Source: Reticulitermes lucifugus (lineage: Eukaryota > Arthropoda > Insecta > Blattodea > Rhinotermitidae). From it: a stretch of DNA of 35,928 nucleotides. Below are positions 21,298 through 30,655 of this stretch, piece by piece (position 1 is the first letter of the stretch; every line of letters begins with the position of its first letter). The stretch is from assembly GCA_026260175.1 (NCBI GenBank), contig JAKCWW010000088.1, positions 14,084-50,011 on the forward strand, given 5' to 3'. A program made the translations under genes and the position numbers. The notes under the pieces were generated by a model, which saw nothing but the letters and a program-made list of their open reading frames with translations, was not told the DNA's origin and ran no database searches.

Positions 21298-21548
21298 ATT
21301 TTGGTGGGGAGACCTGAGGGAAGGAGACCACTTGGAAGACCCAGGCATACGTGGCAGGATAATATTAAAATGGATATTCCAGAAGTGAGATGGGGAGCGT
21401 GGACTGGATTGATATGGCTCAGGATAGGGACAGGTGGCGGGCTATTGTGAATTCGGTAATGAACCTTCGGGTTCCATAAAATGCGGGAAATTTCTTGACT
21501 AGCTGAGGACCTGTTAGCTTCTCAAGAAGGACCCTGGTCCTTGGAGTT
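21298..21548 (+). pseudogene. 5'-truncated LINE tail, copy 2, with 14-bp duplication
   Basis: Matches the last 250 bp of the LINE at 11064. It codes a short [15 protein letters not shown] out-of-frame peptide, then has the segment GATAGGGACAGGTGGCGGGC, GTTCCATAAAATGCGGG, and the 3' end CCTTGGAGTT. Perfect direct repeats AGTTTGGTCAGTGT at 21284-21297 and 21549-21562 delimit a severely 5'-truncated insertion. Frameshifts break the coding part. Confidence 0.92.
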
Positions 21549-21562
21549 AGTTTGGTCAGTGT

Positions 21563-22202
21563 GTTGGTATTATGACGTCTTGATCAAATCCTACCATTGC
21601 GTTTGTGGAGATGGAGAGCTAGGGAAGAACTGAGCGCACACACCATTTATGATATACTCGAAGACGCGTCTCCCTCTGGTGCTCATATGAAATGTCTTTG
21701 AATGTAAAGGTGATTTTAATATGTTCTTAGTAGTGGATTTTTAAATGCGAAATAAAAATTCATAACAAAAATGTCAATTTCCTGATTTTTTTTCGTAGGA
21801 AGGCATCTACTTTACGTTAAATGAAAGTATGTAGGCGTAGAGTGACAGGCCACATCATCGTTCGAAGAACAGCCGACAAATTTACACGCATGAACCCTAC
21901 TCCCTGTCGTTTGCCAATCAGTTCTGTGCGGAAGAGGCCACCATTTACACACCGAGCTAGCCTCGAAACTGAAGAAGCTTTTAATGATTGAAATAAGTTG
22001 GGATAGAGCTGAATTTACATTCTCAGCGGCATAAACTATGTTATTTTTCTTAATTAATAACTTCCGTAGAATTTATGTTCACACGGAGCATTAAAACATA
22101 TCTATGAATGAGATACATTTGGCAAAATGTTCTTAATTTGTAAAGAAATGATACTGAAATTATCGTCAAACGCGTATCGTTGCAAGAAAGTTGCGTATAG
22201 AA
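21563..22202. other. No gene recognised
   Basis: No supported feature between the LINE tail and the hairpin element. Confidence 0.45.
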
Positions 22203-22215
22203 CAGAAATTGAGCT

Positions 22216-22393
22216 GAAATCTGTGGTCTTCTGGGTAATTACACGGTGTCGTGTGGAATCCTCTTGGAATCTTGACCCGTGAAGATGGGACCGATACGTT
22301 GTCCCGAAACGTCGGTAAATAATTACCACACGACGCCGTGTAATTACCCAGAAGACCACAGATTTCATCAACATCGCGGCTTAAGCTTGAAAT
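22216..22393 (+). mobile_element. Hairpin element E3, best-preserved copy
   Basis: The arms 22216-22256 and 22326-22366 are 41-base inverted repeats with a single mismatch. The loop region holds GTGAAGATGGGACC, then GTCCCGAAACGTCGGTAA. The element does not end with the right arm: a 27-base tail (CATCGCGGCTTAAGCTTG) follows. Perfect 13-bp direct repeats CAGAAATTGAGCT at 22203-22215 and 22394-22406 enclose the arms and the tail together. That fixes the element at 178 bp and shows the tail is part of what moved. It is read on both strands as a chance open frame (VVFWVITRRRVV- and KMGPIRCPETSV-type peptides), which I do not regard as protein. Confidence 0.93.
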
Positions 22394-22751
22394 CAGAAAT
22401 TGAGCTATTCAAGAAGGGTGTTTCCTATGACGTTCAGTTTGATATGTCTCGCTGCTACCTCTCCAAGCGCTGCTTCTGTCTGCCAATGGCTGAAACACAG
22501 GAGGTCAAGTTTCCTAGAGCCTGCTGGGGCGCTGCGCTATCATTACGGCCCAGCATACTGGCACGTGCTATAAAACGAATGCCTGGCCTCACAGAAACTA
22601 GCATCGAGACCTAACTTTGAATGGAGGGAAAGAGTTCACAGCATCATCCACAATAATAAACACTTCTTGAATTTGTGACTCCTCTGAAATACAGGGTGCC
22701 ACAGTGATCTTTATTGTTGCCTCCCATTGTGCTATACGCTGATGTATTTAA

Positions 22752-22895
22752 TAGAAAGTCATGTTTCCTTACCTGCACAACAATATTTTATTGTATTTTA
22801 TTCTTAAGACTAATTTATTGTTGTAATTATTATGTTTACATATAATGATATAATAAGTAAAATATTGTTGTGCAGATAAGGAAACATTACTTCTA
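22752..22895. mobile_element. MITE with inverted repeats, TTAA-flanked
   Basis: Left arm 22752-22790 (TAGAAAGTCATGTTTCC...) and right arm 22858-22895 (...GGAAACATTACTTCTA) are inverted repeats of about 38 bases with few differences, around an AT-rich 67-base centre. Both ends abut TTAA (22748-22751 and 22896-22899), as in piggyBac-type insertions. TTAA contains TA, so a mariner-type TA duplication cannot be excluded. There is no coding capacity. Confidence 0.72.
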
Positions 22896-22899
22896 TTAA

Positions 22900-24495
22900 A
22901 TGCCCAATTAATGCTTACAAAGTAAAAACTCCTACGGCATTACGGCATTCCAAGCACTGCATGATAATTGTCGTTAGTGCAGTCGAAATGATTCAGCCAG
23001 CGACATTTACAGGTCATCTACTCCAACCGTGACACTTTGAAGTGGATTTCGATGTTATGGTTAGTCATGCCGGTGTTGAAGCCTGCAGCTGGTGTTGGTA
23101 TTGCCCTTAAGAGCTGCCACTGTCCAATCTCTGAGTTATGCATGGTTCTTGACTTTCACAGTTGGCTCTAATGCTTACAACACTGAAGTTCCCACAAGCA
23201 TCATTTTGTGGCACTGTGTGGACTGATAATTCCTTTTCCATCACTTATATAATTTTGAATGTTATATATTTTCACAGCTTAGAATATTTCACACGAAATG
23301 AAAGTGCCTTATTTAGACATTTTGATCTGTATCTTCAACACGAAGAGACTTCAACGTATTTCTAAGCATACATTACACGATTTTACGCAACTTTGCTGAC
23401 TACATTCAAAATAATTGTATGTGGACAACTTGACGTTTCACTAATCTTGAAGCTTCCTTTTTTCATAATGGATGTGCATATGTTTTAAACGCATTATGAT
23501 AATGTTTTGGAATTTATAATGGCCCGTACAGATTCATAGGTAATCTTACCGCTCCCAATTCCAGATAGATGAAAATACTGTGTAAAACAGACATAAAACC
23601 AGGAAGCAGAACGTGATCGGGCCTTTGTTTTCGGCATTCATTTAGAGTACACAAATTGCGTAATACGTGGTTTGTACCTCCCTCTTTAAAAGTTTTGAAA
23701 GTAATATTCTCCGTCATGCTTGCTGATTCATTTTTAAAACCAGTTAGAATATTGGTCAATCAGCGCTGTAACCTGTCTAGACATGCGATATAAATGTTTG
23801 GTCATACCAAACGTTGGAAAACATTCTGATGCCTCTAGGCCACACAAGCAACCTTTCAGCATTCCATTAGCCTATATAAGTAAGCTTTAAAAAGACGCCT
23901 TGACATATTGTGATTTGTTGAATAAGTTGCAGTTGTTTTGAATGACTGTATGGGTGGATGATGTTATGATCATTTTTCTGGAAAAAGTTCTTTTAAACTT
24001 TCACATTACAGCTTTTCAGAGTATGTGGCGGATATTTTGAATAATCGTATGAAGAAAAAATAAGGTTTTGAGAAATTTTAGAGAGAATAGTCCGTTTCAA
24101 CATTCATATCATGTACTCTTTATTTTAAGCTACGCAATAACTCAAAAGATAATCTTGGAAGGCACAAGGTATGAAAGACGACTGAGAAAATCTGGTGAAC
24201 CTTCAGACGATAAGAACAATATACCACTGAACACGGGTTTCGGACCCAAACGTGGCTACTATTTCCTTGTTTTATTTATTATGACTTACGCATATTTCTG
24301 TCACAGTTTCAGCAGTCTCAGAATAAAATATAAATAGTCTTATTTGCCACACTTCTTGTATGAGTTAATTTCTTCAAAATGAGGAGATAGGCACAAAAAT
24401 GGCGGAGGAAGCCCGGGCGCAGGTGTGTTCAGCAATTTCTTCTTAATTTTTTTTCTACGTCAGCTTGCACTTACGTGGTATTATATTTGAATTCG

Positions 24496-24496
<1 letters not shown>
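22900..24496. other. No gene recognised
   Basis: AT-rich DNA with short open frames (longest about 90 codons) lacking recognisable content. Confidence 0.45.

Positions 24497-24539
<43 letters not shown>
24497..24539. repeat. (TA)n microsatellite
   Basis: An uninterrupted TA dinucleotide run of about 43 bases. Confidence 0.98.
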
Positions 24540-24542
<3 letters not shown>

Positions 24543-24734
24543 GTAGGCGTAATACGGCAATTGTGGGTGGTGTGTAGTTCATCACAGGATAAACTGTTGG
24601 CCATGCATCATGTAGTGGAAAATGTCTAGTGCGCAATTTCACACCTAGTGTCCATTCAGCCATGCGTTTGTCCATCGCAAGCACAAAACAGAAGGCCTAT
24701 GAAGATGAATGTTCCTGTTATGTATAAGCCAGTA

Positions 24735-25050
24735 GCAAAGGTAAAGGTACAGAAATCCCTGTACAGGCTTGGACAGGCCCAGAGGGTGCCAGGAGGTTGA
24801 GGCTCCCAGAATTTCTGGGCTATCGGCACATGAAGGTGGTAAGATTGTTAGATGTACGCACCGGTCGCCTTTACTCGCCAGGAAATATTCATGGTACTCA
24901 TTTCTGTTAGAGGCTGAGTCGAGCCTAGGTCCATAGTGCGGCCGGAAGGATTATGTGAATGAAAAATTCCAATGACAGCATCGGGAATCGAACCCGCGAC
25001 CTTCCGGCTTATAGGGCTGTGCCTCAACCAACTTCGCCACCGCGGCTCTA
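24735..25050 (-). mobile_element. SINE family H (tRNA head, tail like family A)
   Basis: On the minus strand the head reads AGAGCCGCGGTGGCGAAGTT. Its A box TGGCGAAGTTGG (25028-25039) and B box GGTTCGATTCC (24984-24994) are both perfect. The body includes CCGGCCGCACTATGG, then TCCTGGCGAGTAAAGGCGACC and CCTCCTGGCACCC. It ends in GTACCTTTACCTTTGC, the same type of tail as family A, although the head and body differ. No target-site duplication was convincing. The internal promoter is well preserved. Confidence 0.85.
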
Positions 25051-25412
25051 AGGAAATAACAGGAAAGGTTATAGAGCATTTTCTTATATTTTGTTCTTTG
25101 GGAATTTTTGTAGGCCACGTAAAAAGTAAAAAAGTACAATTCACCCTAGAACAGGCCATGTGACGGTGAAATATTCTAGACTCAGAAGTAGCTGGTGTTT
25201 TCCGAATTTTATCTGCTCTTAAAATTTGTCTCGTCCGCTTGGACTTGAAACTGCGTAACACTTCCGGCATGTTTATTAGCTGTGTTGTGATTCTGCCCTG
25301 TATTTTGGCGACAGGGCATGAATATTCGGAGTACTCAGCTCATCTGCATTTACTTCGATGCGGAACCCCGTACTGCGTTCTGGTATAATAACGTTCTGTG
25401 TCCATATATATG
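25051..25412. other. No gene recognised
   Basis: Between SINE H and the LINE fragment, nothing supportable was seen. Confidence 0.4.
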
Positions 25413-25570
25413 TTAGACCCTGTTCATGCCTTCGCCCATTAACACATTATCAGCGTAGACCAGCACCTGATGTTTCCTATTGAATTTCTGTCGTGTTTGA
25501 GTTCTCTGGACCTTCGTAATGGCGTATTCTAACACAAAATGAAAACTAATTGCAGTAGATCACGTTTCTC
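25413..25570 (-). pseudogene. LINE reverse-transcriptase core fragment, YADN in place of YADD
   Basis: A minus-strand frame reads FVLEYAITKVQ, then HQVLVYADNVLMGEG and stops at 25413. This matches the catalytic region of non-LTR reverse transcriptases, where insect copies typically read FALEYAIRKVQ and LLVYADDVN. The second aspartate of the YADD catalytic pair is Asn here. Upstream (towards 25570) the frame is broken. It is a dead fragment and lies on the opposite strand to the LINE tail that follows at 25670, suggesting one insertion with an inverted 5' part. Confidence 0.82.
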
Positions 25571-25669
25571 TTGCGACCGACCATTCTAAATGAGGAGTAT
25601 ATTAACAGGCCACACTTACTTTAACTCATGTTACGCAACTCAGATTTCTGTGTCTGTCCTATTTCAGTT

Positions 25670-26140
25670 TGTGCAAAGAATCGTCCAACGTTTATTCTTA
25701 CAAGTATCGTGTGCTATCAAAAAACATAAGCTCAAGAGATACAGGCTTATAATTTTGTCTTTTGTATGGGTATGAAACCTGGTCTGTCATCTTAAGGGAA
25801 GAACACAGGTTGAGGGTGTTCAAAAATAGGTTGCTGAGGAAGGTGGTGGTGCATAAGGGGAAGGTTCTGACACGTATGGGGGAGCAGAGAAATGCATACA
25901 GGATTTTGATGAGGAAATATGAATGAAAATATTCCACGTGGAACACGTAGGCATATATTGGGGAACAATTACAATGGATCTAAAATAAATAGGATGGGAG
26001 GGCTTGGAATAATCGGTCTGTGGCGATCTGTTATGAAGAAAGGTAATTAAATTCGGTTTCCTTAAAATGTGGGTAATATCTTGACTAGTTGCGGGACTAT
26101 GGGTAACATCTTTGCAAGGACTCTCCCATGGAGTTAGTTA
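25670..26140 (+). pseudogene. LINE C-terminal and 3' end relic, copy 3
   Basis: Starts with a degraded LSKN region, then LYGYETWSV, matching LYGCETWSL of the copy at 11064. It continues with CACGTATGGGGGAGCAG and AATGCATACAGGATTTTGATG, and the 3' untranslated end CTCCCATGGAGTTAGTTA. There are many stops and small deletions. It is probably the 3' portion of the same insertion as the inverted reverse-transcriptase fragment at 25413-25570. Confidence 0.8.
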
Positions 26141-26839
26141 TTCTGACAGGGAGAAGGCTAAAAATGAGATGCATAAGAATGTTGGATCTTTACTTGTTGC
26201 CTGTCCTATTCAAATCATAATAAATGTCACTATATGTGTTCAAGGGGAACGCGTTTTGAAGACTAAAAAGCTATTCCTTGTACCCATGACTTCGTCGGGT
26301 TGCAGAGTACAAGAAATCCTGTCCTTTATCACGGGATGATGAGCAAGCAGCCAACTTTATCTCATCTGTAGAAGATGGCGGCTGAGCCCGCTAATTGAAT
26401 AGTGACACGCCCGCAAACTACATCCGGTTTTGTAACGAAACAAAAGGACAAGCATGACAAAAGAAGGTAAAAATTAAGTCGCAGCCAGATAATATTCCAT
26501 TGTGTCTTGCTATTTGGTTCAAGGACGGGGCTCCCTAAACCATTGTCTTTTTGCCATTCACTTCAAGGATGGGTGCTTACTGGGGACATTTTTTGGTCGG
26601 TAATACAGAGCGTTGCAATTATTTCTAGATGCTTGTTTGGGATTTTTATTATCAGTTTCACTGAATACGATGTGAAGGTCATCACATCAAGGGCGTCGCA
26701 ATGACACATTCATAAAATTCCATTCCTTTGCGGGTTCCAGCACACAGGTCGAACAGTGTAATGAGCGGTGAGATCCAGTCTGGTTTTCGCGAAAACAAAA
26801 ATTGTTAGCAGTGATTCCTAAATAAATTAGCTAATGGCA
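26141..26839. other. No gene recognised
   Basis: No supported gene or repeat boundary. Confidence 0.4.
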
Positions 26840-27046
26840 GATCTCTTTACAAACGACAGCCTGAAAATTTATTTTGATATTACAAGACTGTAATTTAGGA
26901 CGGAGAAGGATTACATCCTCTGGGTTTACAACGTCATGTTTTATTGTGGCTGTTAATGATATTTCTGAGGAAACTTGTACCCTGAAAATGGAGGCATCAG
27001 GTTACTTCGACACATCGATGACCTCCTGCAAGACTACACAATTCAC
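26840..27046 (+). repeat. Repeat unit 1 of a pair spaced 488 bp
   Basis: Shares ACAGCCTGAAAATT, then CTGAGGAAACTTGTACC and ATGGAGGCATCAGG with unit 2 at about 27330-27540. Anchors in both units are offset by about 488 bp. The segment CCTGAAAATGGAGGCATCAG followed by CTTCGACACATCG resembles the CTGAAGATG...CGAAAC core of the hairpin repeats, in decayed form. Confidence 0.6.
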
Positions 27047-27055
27047 GTTCCGCGT

Positions 27056-27300
27056 GCCATGTCTGAGGCGGTTGTCGCCGACCGTGTACCTCAGCGTCCA
27101 TGTTCATTCCCAGGCCAAAGCATATGGGATTTGTGGTGGGTAAAGTGGAGCTGGGACAGGTTATTTTTCGATTACGTCGTTTCTGCCGTGTATCATTCCA
27201 AAAGTGTTCCATAATATAGTGATCATTCTTTCATTCATTCATTTATTCATTCCACCGAATCTATTTAAGCCTAGCAATTTACAGCGTCGTTAAATAAAAC
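27056..27300 (+). mobile_element. SINE family C, diverged copy with long tail
   Basis: It has CCATGTCTGAGGCGGTTGTCGCC (degraded head), TATGGGATTTGTGGTGGG, GAGCTGGGACAGG and TGTATCATTCC, then an ATTC-rich simple stretch (27222-27250). The terminal segment is ACAGCGTCGTTAAATAAAAC. This last part links families C and D. The B box is not recognisable. Confidence 0.75.
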
Positions 27301-27329
27301 ACATTCCTCTTATAATTTTATCTAATTGC

Positions 27330-27540
27330 AGGTTTTTTTAATAAAGGACAGCGTGAAAATTAGTTCTAACAAATACTAGCTTTGACGTAATGGCGGTGAA
27401 AATTTACGTTCCCTGAGGATACCTTTTAGTATTGTGAATTGCTGTTATTTCGGATGAAACTATTGTACCTAAAAGATGGAGGCATCAGGGTCTTTCGAAA
27501 CGCCGAACACTGTCCCCAAGACTACACAGTTTATAACTCA
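27330..27540 (+). repeat. Repeat unit 2 of a pair spaced 488 bp
   Basis: Matches unit 1 with ACAGCGTGAAAATT, GGATGAAACTATTGTACC and ATGGAGGCATCAGG, then AAGACTACACAGT. The motif here reads AAAAGATGGAGG...CTTTCGAAACGCCG, so unit 2 keeps the GAAAC part and unit 1 does not. Confidence 0.6.
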
Positions 27541-27967
27541 GAACGCAGTTCTATAAAGTCTTTTATTCTCCTGTACGAGTTATATCTTGGCGTGTGGGAG
27601 ATGCGAGACGATGTTATATCGATATTATCGACAAATGCCGGACGTCTTCTCCCCTACCTCAAGTGACACGGCACCAGACCTCCACTGAAGATGGTCGCCT
27701 TCGAACTTCATCGTCCCCGTCAAAGTGGTGCACTGCACGTAGGGAGCTTTCAGCTGTCGTGATTTCTGTGCGTACCACGCACTATTGATCCATTACCAGA
27801 TCCAGCTGATATAGTGTGTTCCACAACACTCGACTCTACACGTGGCCACACATTCTTGATACCGTGAAAGTTAAAGTATGAAAGTGTTAACCCATGTCCT
27901 GTGCGTGCGGAACCCTAAACCAAGACTGGCGAAGCTGTCCCAGCATATGGACTGATATTAAAAGGAA
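27541..27967. other. No gene recognised
   Basis: No supported feature. Short open frames overlap and have no recognisable content. Confidence 0.4.
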
Positions 27968-28300
27968 ACTACTAACTAACCAACCAACTAACCAAGGAGC
28001 AGAGTCCTTGAACAGTTAATAGTTCTTCATGTAGTCAAAAAGTCCCCGCATTTTATGGAGTTAGAAATTTCATTATCGCGTTCACAACATTCCGCCACTT
28101 GTCGCTGTCCTGAGCCAGATGAATCCAGTCCACTTCCTTCGAACCGAATTCTTTTGAGATCCATGGTCATGTCATCCTCCCACCTATACTTAATATCTTC
28201 CAATTGGTTTCTTTCCCTCAGGCTTCCCCAACAAACCCTGTATGCACCTCTCGCTCATTCGTGCTATATGTCCTGCTTAAGGTTTCAAATATTCTTTAAG
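27968..28300 (-). pseudogene. LINE 3' end relic, copy 4, with simple-repeat tail
   Basis: On the minus strand it reads GCAGGACATATAGCACGAATG, GAGAGGTGCATACAGGG and GTGGGAGGATGACATG, then GTGGACTGGATTCATCTGGC, CTCCATAAAATGCGGGG and TCAAGGACTCTGCTCCTTGG. It ends in a GGTTAGTT-type short tandem repeat (plus strand 27968-27992, AACC/AACT units). That tail shows the LINE's 3' end is a short repeat rather than poly(A). Multiple frame breaks. Confidence 0.85.
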
Positions 28301-29163
28301 TCTTAATGTATACAACAGACAGTAAATTAATGCGTAGTCTAAGAAGGGATCGTAAGTTCAACGAAAGTGAACCTGTCTCAGAACGGTAAGAAATATTTGA
28401 TCCTTTATTATTCGTGCATTGTGTGGAACGGGTTTCATTTACTTGAAATTTGATATCGGAAATTCTTATAATTCAATTCCAAACTTAAAATTAAGGCCCG
28501 TTTCGTCGAAGGGTTGTAACTTGACCTGAAACCGAGATTAATTTCTGATTCTATGCCCTAGTAAAGAAAATTCCTGTTTTTGCAGGCCCCAAACATTCAT
28601 CAGTCACTGGACTGTTTAAGAGCTAATTAAATTGTCTATGAGATCATTTTAATACTCTCTTTGTATTATCTCCTTATTTAAATCTGTCTTTAATGTGGTT
28701 TTAGAAAAAAGGATTTCGTATGTAAGCTACTTCATGCACCGTTCACATGTAACTGACTTCATCGTCCAACTGATTATCGTACTTGGGGGAAAAAGTACCG
28801 GTTAAAAAATTCAGACCTCTGTAGAAGCTAATAAAGTAGATATATTTTGCTGTTATATGCATCCCTTTCATCAGAGGACTTGCCTTTCAGTGTTTTGGCC
28901 TGCACGTGTATACCATATAGATTCTTTGCCACTTTACACAACAAATTCTTTTTGATGTTCAGTTGTTTTAAACCTAAGATGTATAAAACACACTCCATTA
29001 ATCGCATTAAATACGAACTGTATCTAAAAACGTTTTAAATTAAAGTTTTGGATCATACAAAGAGGTATACGTTGCCGTTCTAAATGTTGTCATGTATGTT
29101 ACTGAGCGTCGTTTATACATAATTGTTCTTTAAATTCTGTTTCGGATTTTAGGGTTGCAGCGG
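28301..29163. other. No gene recognised
   Basis: AT-rich; nothing supportable seen. Confidence 0.45.
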
Positions 29164-29173
29164 ATATATATGG

Positions 29174-29476
29174 CAAAGGTAAAGTTGTCACTGTGCACAA
29201 CGTGAAGTTGTATGGGGGAGTGGAGGTAAAGCTCCACTCATTCTTAACCTTGTCTGAGATGAAGGTGAGAGATCGGTTTCACGCCGCTGCCGCTTCACCC
29301 CCGGGCTAAGAGTCCCAGTACCCGTTCAGTAGGACGCCGGATGTGCCCCAGAGTCAATTTGCATATTTTGGGGAGGAGACAAATCTCTTTCCCCCTTCTG
29401 GGATCCGAACCACGATTCAGGTTGTCCAGCCCGTAGTCTAGTCACTACATCGACAACGTTATTCCAGCTCCTGTGT
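29174..29476 (-). mobile_element. SINE family A, copy 4
   Basis: Minus-strand reading gives GATGTAGTGACTAGACTACG, a B box GGTTCGGATCCC (29400-29411), the CGGGTACTGGGACTC segment, GGGGGTGAAGCGGC, AAGGTTAAGAATGAGTGGAGC and the tail CAACTTTACCTTTGCC. Flanking repeats ATATATATGG (29164-29173) and ATTTATATGG (29477-29486) match at 9 of 10 positions. The left flank is TA-rich, so some caution applies. Confidence 0.88.
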
Positions 29477-29486
29477 ATTTATATGG

Positions 29487-29930
29487 ACCAAAATCAAAGG
29501 CGCCCAACAGGTTTTAGTAGGCCCCTTGCCTCCGCAATTTCGTATGCCATCTAACAGTGCCGAGGAGTTTCAGACACGAAACATTCGACGGGGCGGACAG
29601 ACACCTCGGCAGGGAACGCAAAATTATCACTGGCGAAGCTCTCTGGAATGTACAATGGCGCCTGACTGTCAATGCTAGCAATACAACTAAGAATGCACGT
29701 CTTCATTTTGGTACCTTCAGACAGGTCGCGTTCCGCTTTTCGTACTTCTGCATTACGAACACCCAAGTCTGCCAATCTAGGACTAGAGTTCTGTGTAAGA
29801 ACCTCCAGATTGCTAGCCAGTGAAGTGCAAAGTCTAGTGTTCGACTCTCAAGAAACACACAGGGAGAGGAAATGAAATGAACTGGTTACCGCAGTCTGCA
29901 GGCCATTTCTAAAATCGCCAATTACATTTC
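29487..29930. other. No gene recognised
   Basis: Open frames of 74-88 codons overlap on opposite strands (29551-29875) with no recognisable domain. Confidence 0.4.
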
Positions 29931-30350
29931 GCTCCCGGGAGCAGAGTGTTTTTTGAGAAACTGATAGTTTCACGCCTTGTCACGAAACTTCCTTATCTGA
30001 CGTGTTCATTACCGTATTCACAACAGACCTTAGCCCCAACCAGATACATCCAGTCCACATCTTCACATCCCCCGATCCCAGTGGCCGCACGGTCTAAAGC
30101 TTGGGTGTGCTGCCGTTCGCTTGCTGGAATTGCGGGTTCGAATCCCGCGGGGGGCATGGATATCTGTCTCTTGTGAATGTTGTGTGTTGTCAGATAGAGT
30201 TCTCATCCAGAGGAGCCCTACCGAGTGTGGTGTGTCATTGAGTGTGATCAAGCGCGACAGTGACCGTCTACATCTACAATGAGTAGGTAGAAGAGGTCAG
30301 ACTGAAAAATCGTGTATTATAAAGATTCGTTTTAATAGTATCCTCCCATA
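29931..30350 (-). pseudogene. LINE 3' end relic, copy 5, interrupted by SINE B
   Basis: On the minus strand, from 30350, TATGGGAGGATACTATTAAAAC matches the [15 protein letters not shown] region. After the SINE B at about 30072-30318, the LINE resumes with GTGGACTGGATGTATCTGG, GTTGTGAATACGGTAATGAAC and the 3' end CACTCTGCTCCCGGGAG. Its 5' end touches the 5' end of the plus-strand LINE tail at 30352, giving a head-to-head pair. Confidence 0.75.
30072..30318 (+). mobile_element. SINE family B inserted in a LINE relic
   Basis: Opens with GATCCCAGTGGCCGCACGG. The B box GGGTTCGAATCCC is at about 30133-30145. The body has CATGGATATCTGTCTCTTGTG and AGAGGAGCCCTACCGAGTG, and the tail has AGTGTGATCAAGCGCGACAG, then GAGTAGGTAGAAGAGGTC, as in the copy at 6344. 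I could not define a duplication, since the host LINE is diverged on both sides. Confidence 0.88.
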
Positions 30351-30351
30351 T

Positions 30352-30655
30352 ACGTCTAGAGATATGGACAAATGGCGGGTTGTTGTGAAGACAGTAATGA
30401 AACCGTGATTTCAGGCTTCCGCCGCGATGTTGATGAGATTTGCGCTCTTCTGGGATATTGCGCGACGTCGTGTGGTTAATTGTTTACCACGTTTCGGGAC
30501 AACGTCGGTAAACAATTACCACACGACGCCGCGTAATATCCCAGAAAAGCGCAGATCTCACAGTAATAAAACTTTGGGTTCCATAAAATGCCAGTAAGAT
30601 CTTAACTGGATGAGGCACTGTTGTCAAGAAGGACTCTACTGGTTCTTTATTTAGT
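30352..30655 (+). pseudogene. LINE 3' end relic, copy 6, interrupted by hairpin element E4
   Basis: Begins GATATGGACAAATGGCGGG, continues to GACAGTAATGAAAC (30403), and after the hairpin element resumes with CTTTGGGTTCCATAAAATGCC and GAAGGACTCTACTGG. The uninterrupted counterpart at 21420-21548 reads through the same point (GGTAATGAACCTTCGGG), so this LINE sequence shows the empty site of E4. Confidence 0.88.
30404..30559 (-). mobile_element. Hairpin element E4 inserted in a LINE
   Basis: Arms 30437-30488 and 30507-30557 are inverted repeats of about 51 bases with four mismatches and one indel. The family tail lies on the left (CTTCCGCCGCGATG), so the element is in minus orientation. Direct repeats ACAGTAATGAAAC (30391-30403) and ACAGTAATAAAAC (30560-30572), 13 bp with one mismatch, are made of LINE sequence. 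The loop holds GACGTTGTCCCGAAACGT but has lost the CTGAAGATG half of the motif. Confidence 0.93.

Noticed and set aside
22102..22614. Open frames on both strands reading through hairpin element E3
   Set aside because: They are translations of an inverted repeat. Similar peptides appear in predicted proteins only because the repeat is widespread.
25028..25039. A true tRNA gene on the minus strand, given perfect A and B boxes
   Set aside because: The segment continues into a SINE body and tail, and the acceptor stem does not close. It is the tRNA-derived head of SINE H.
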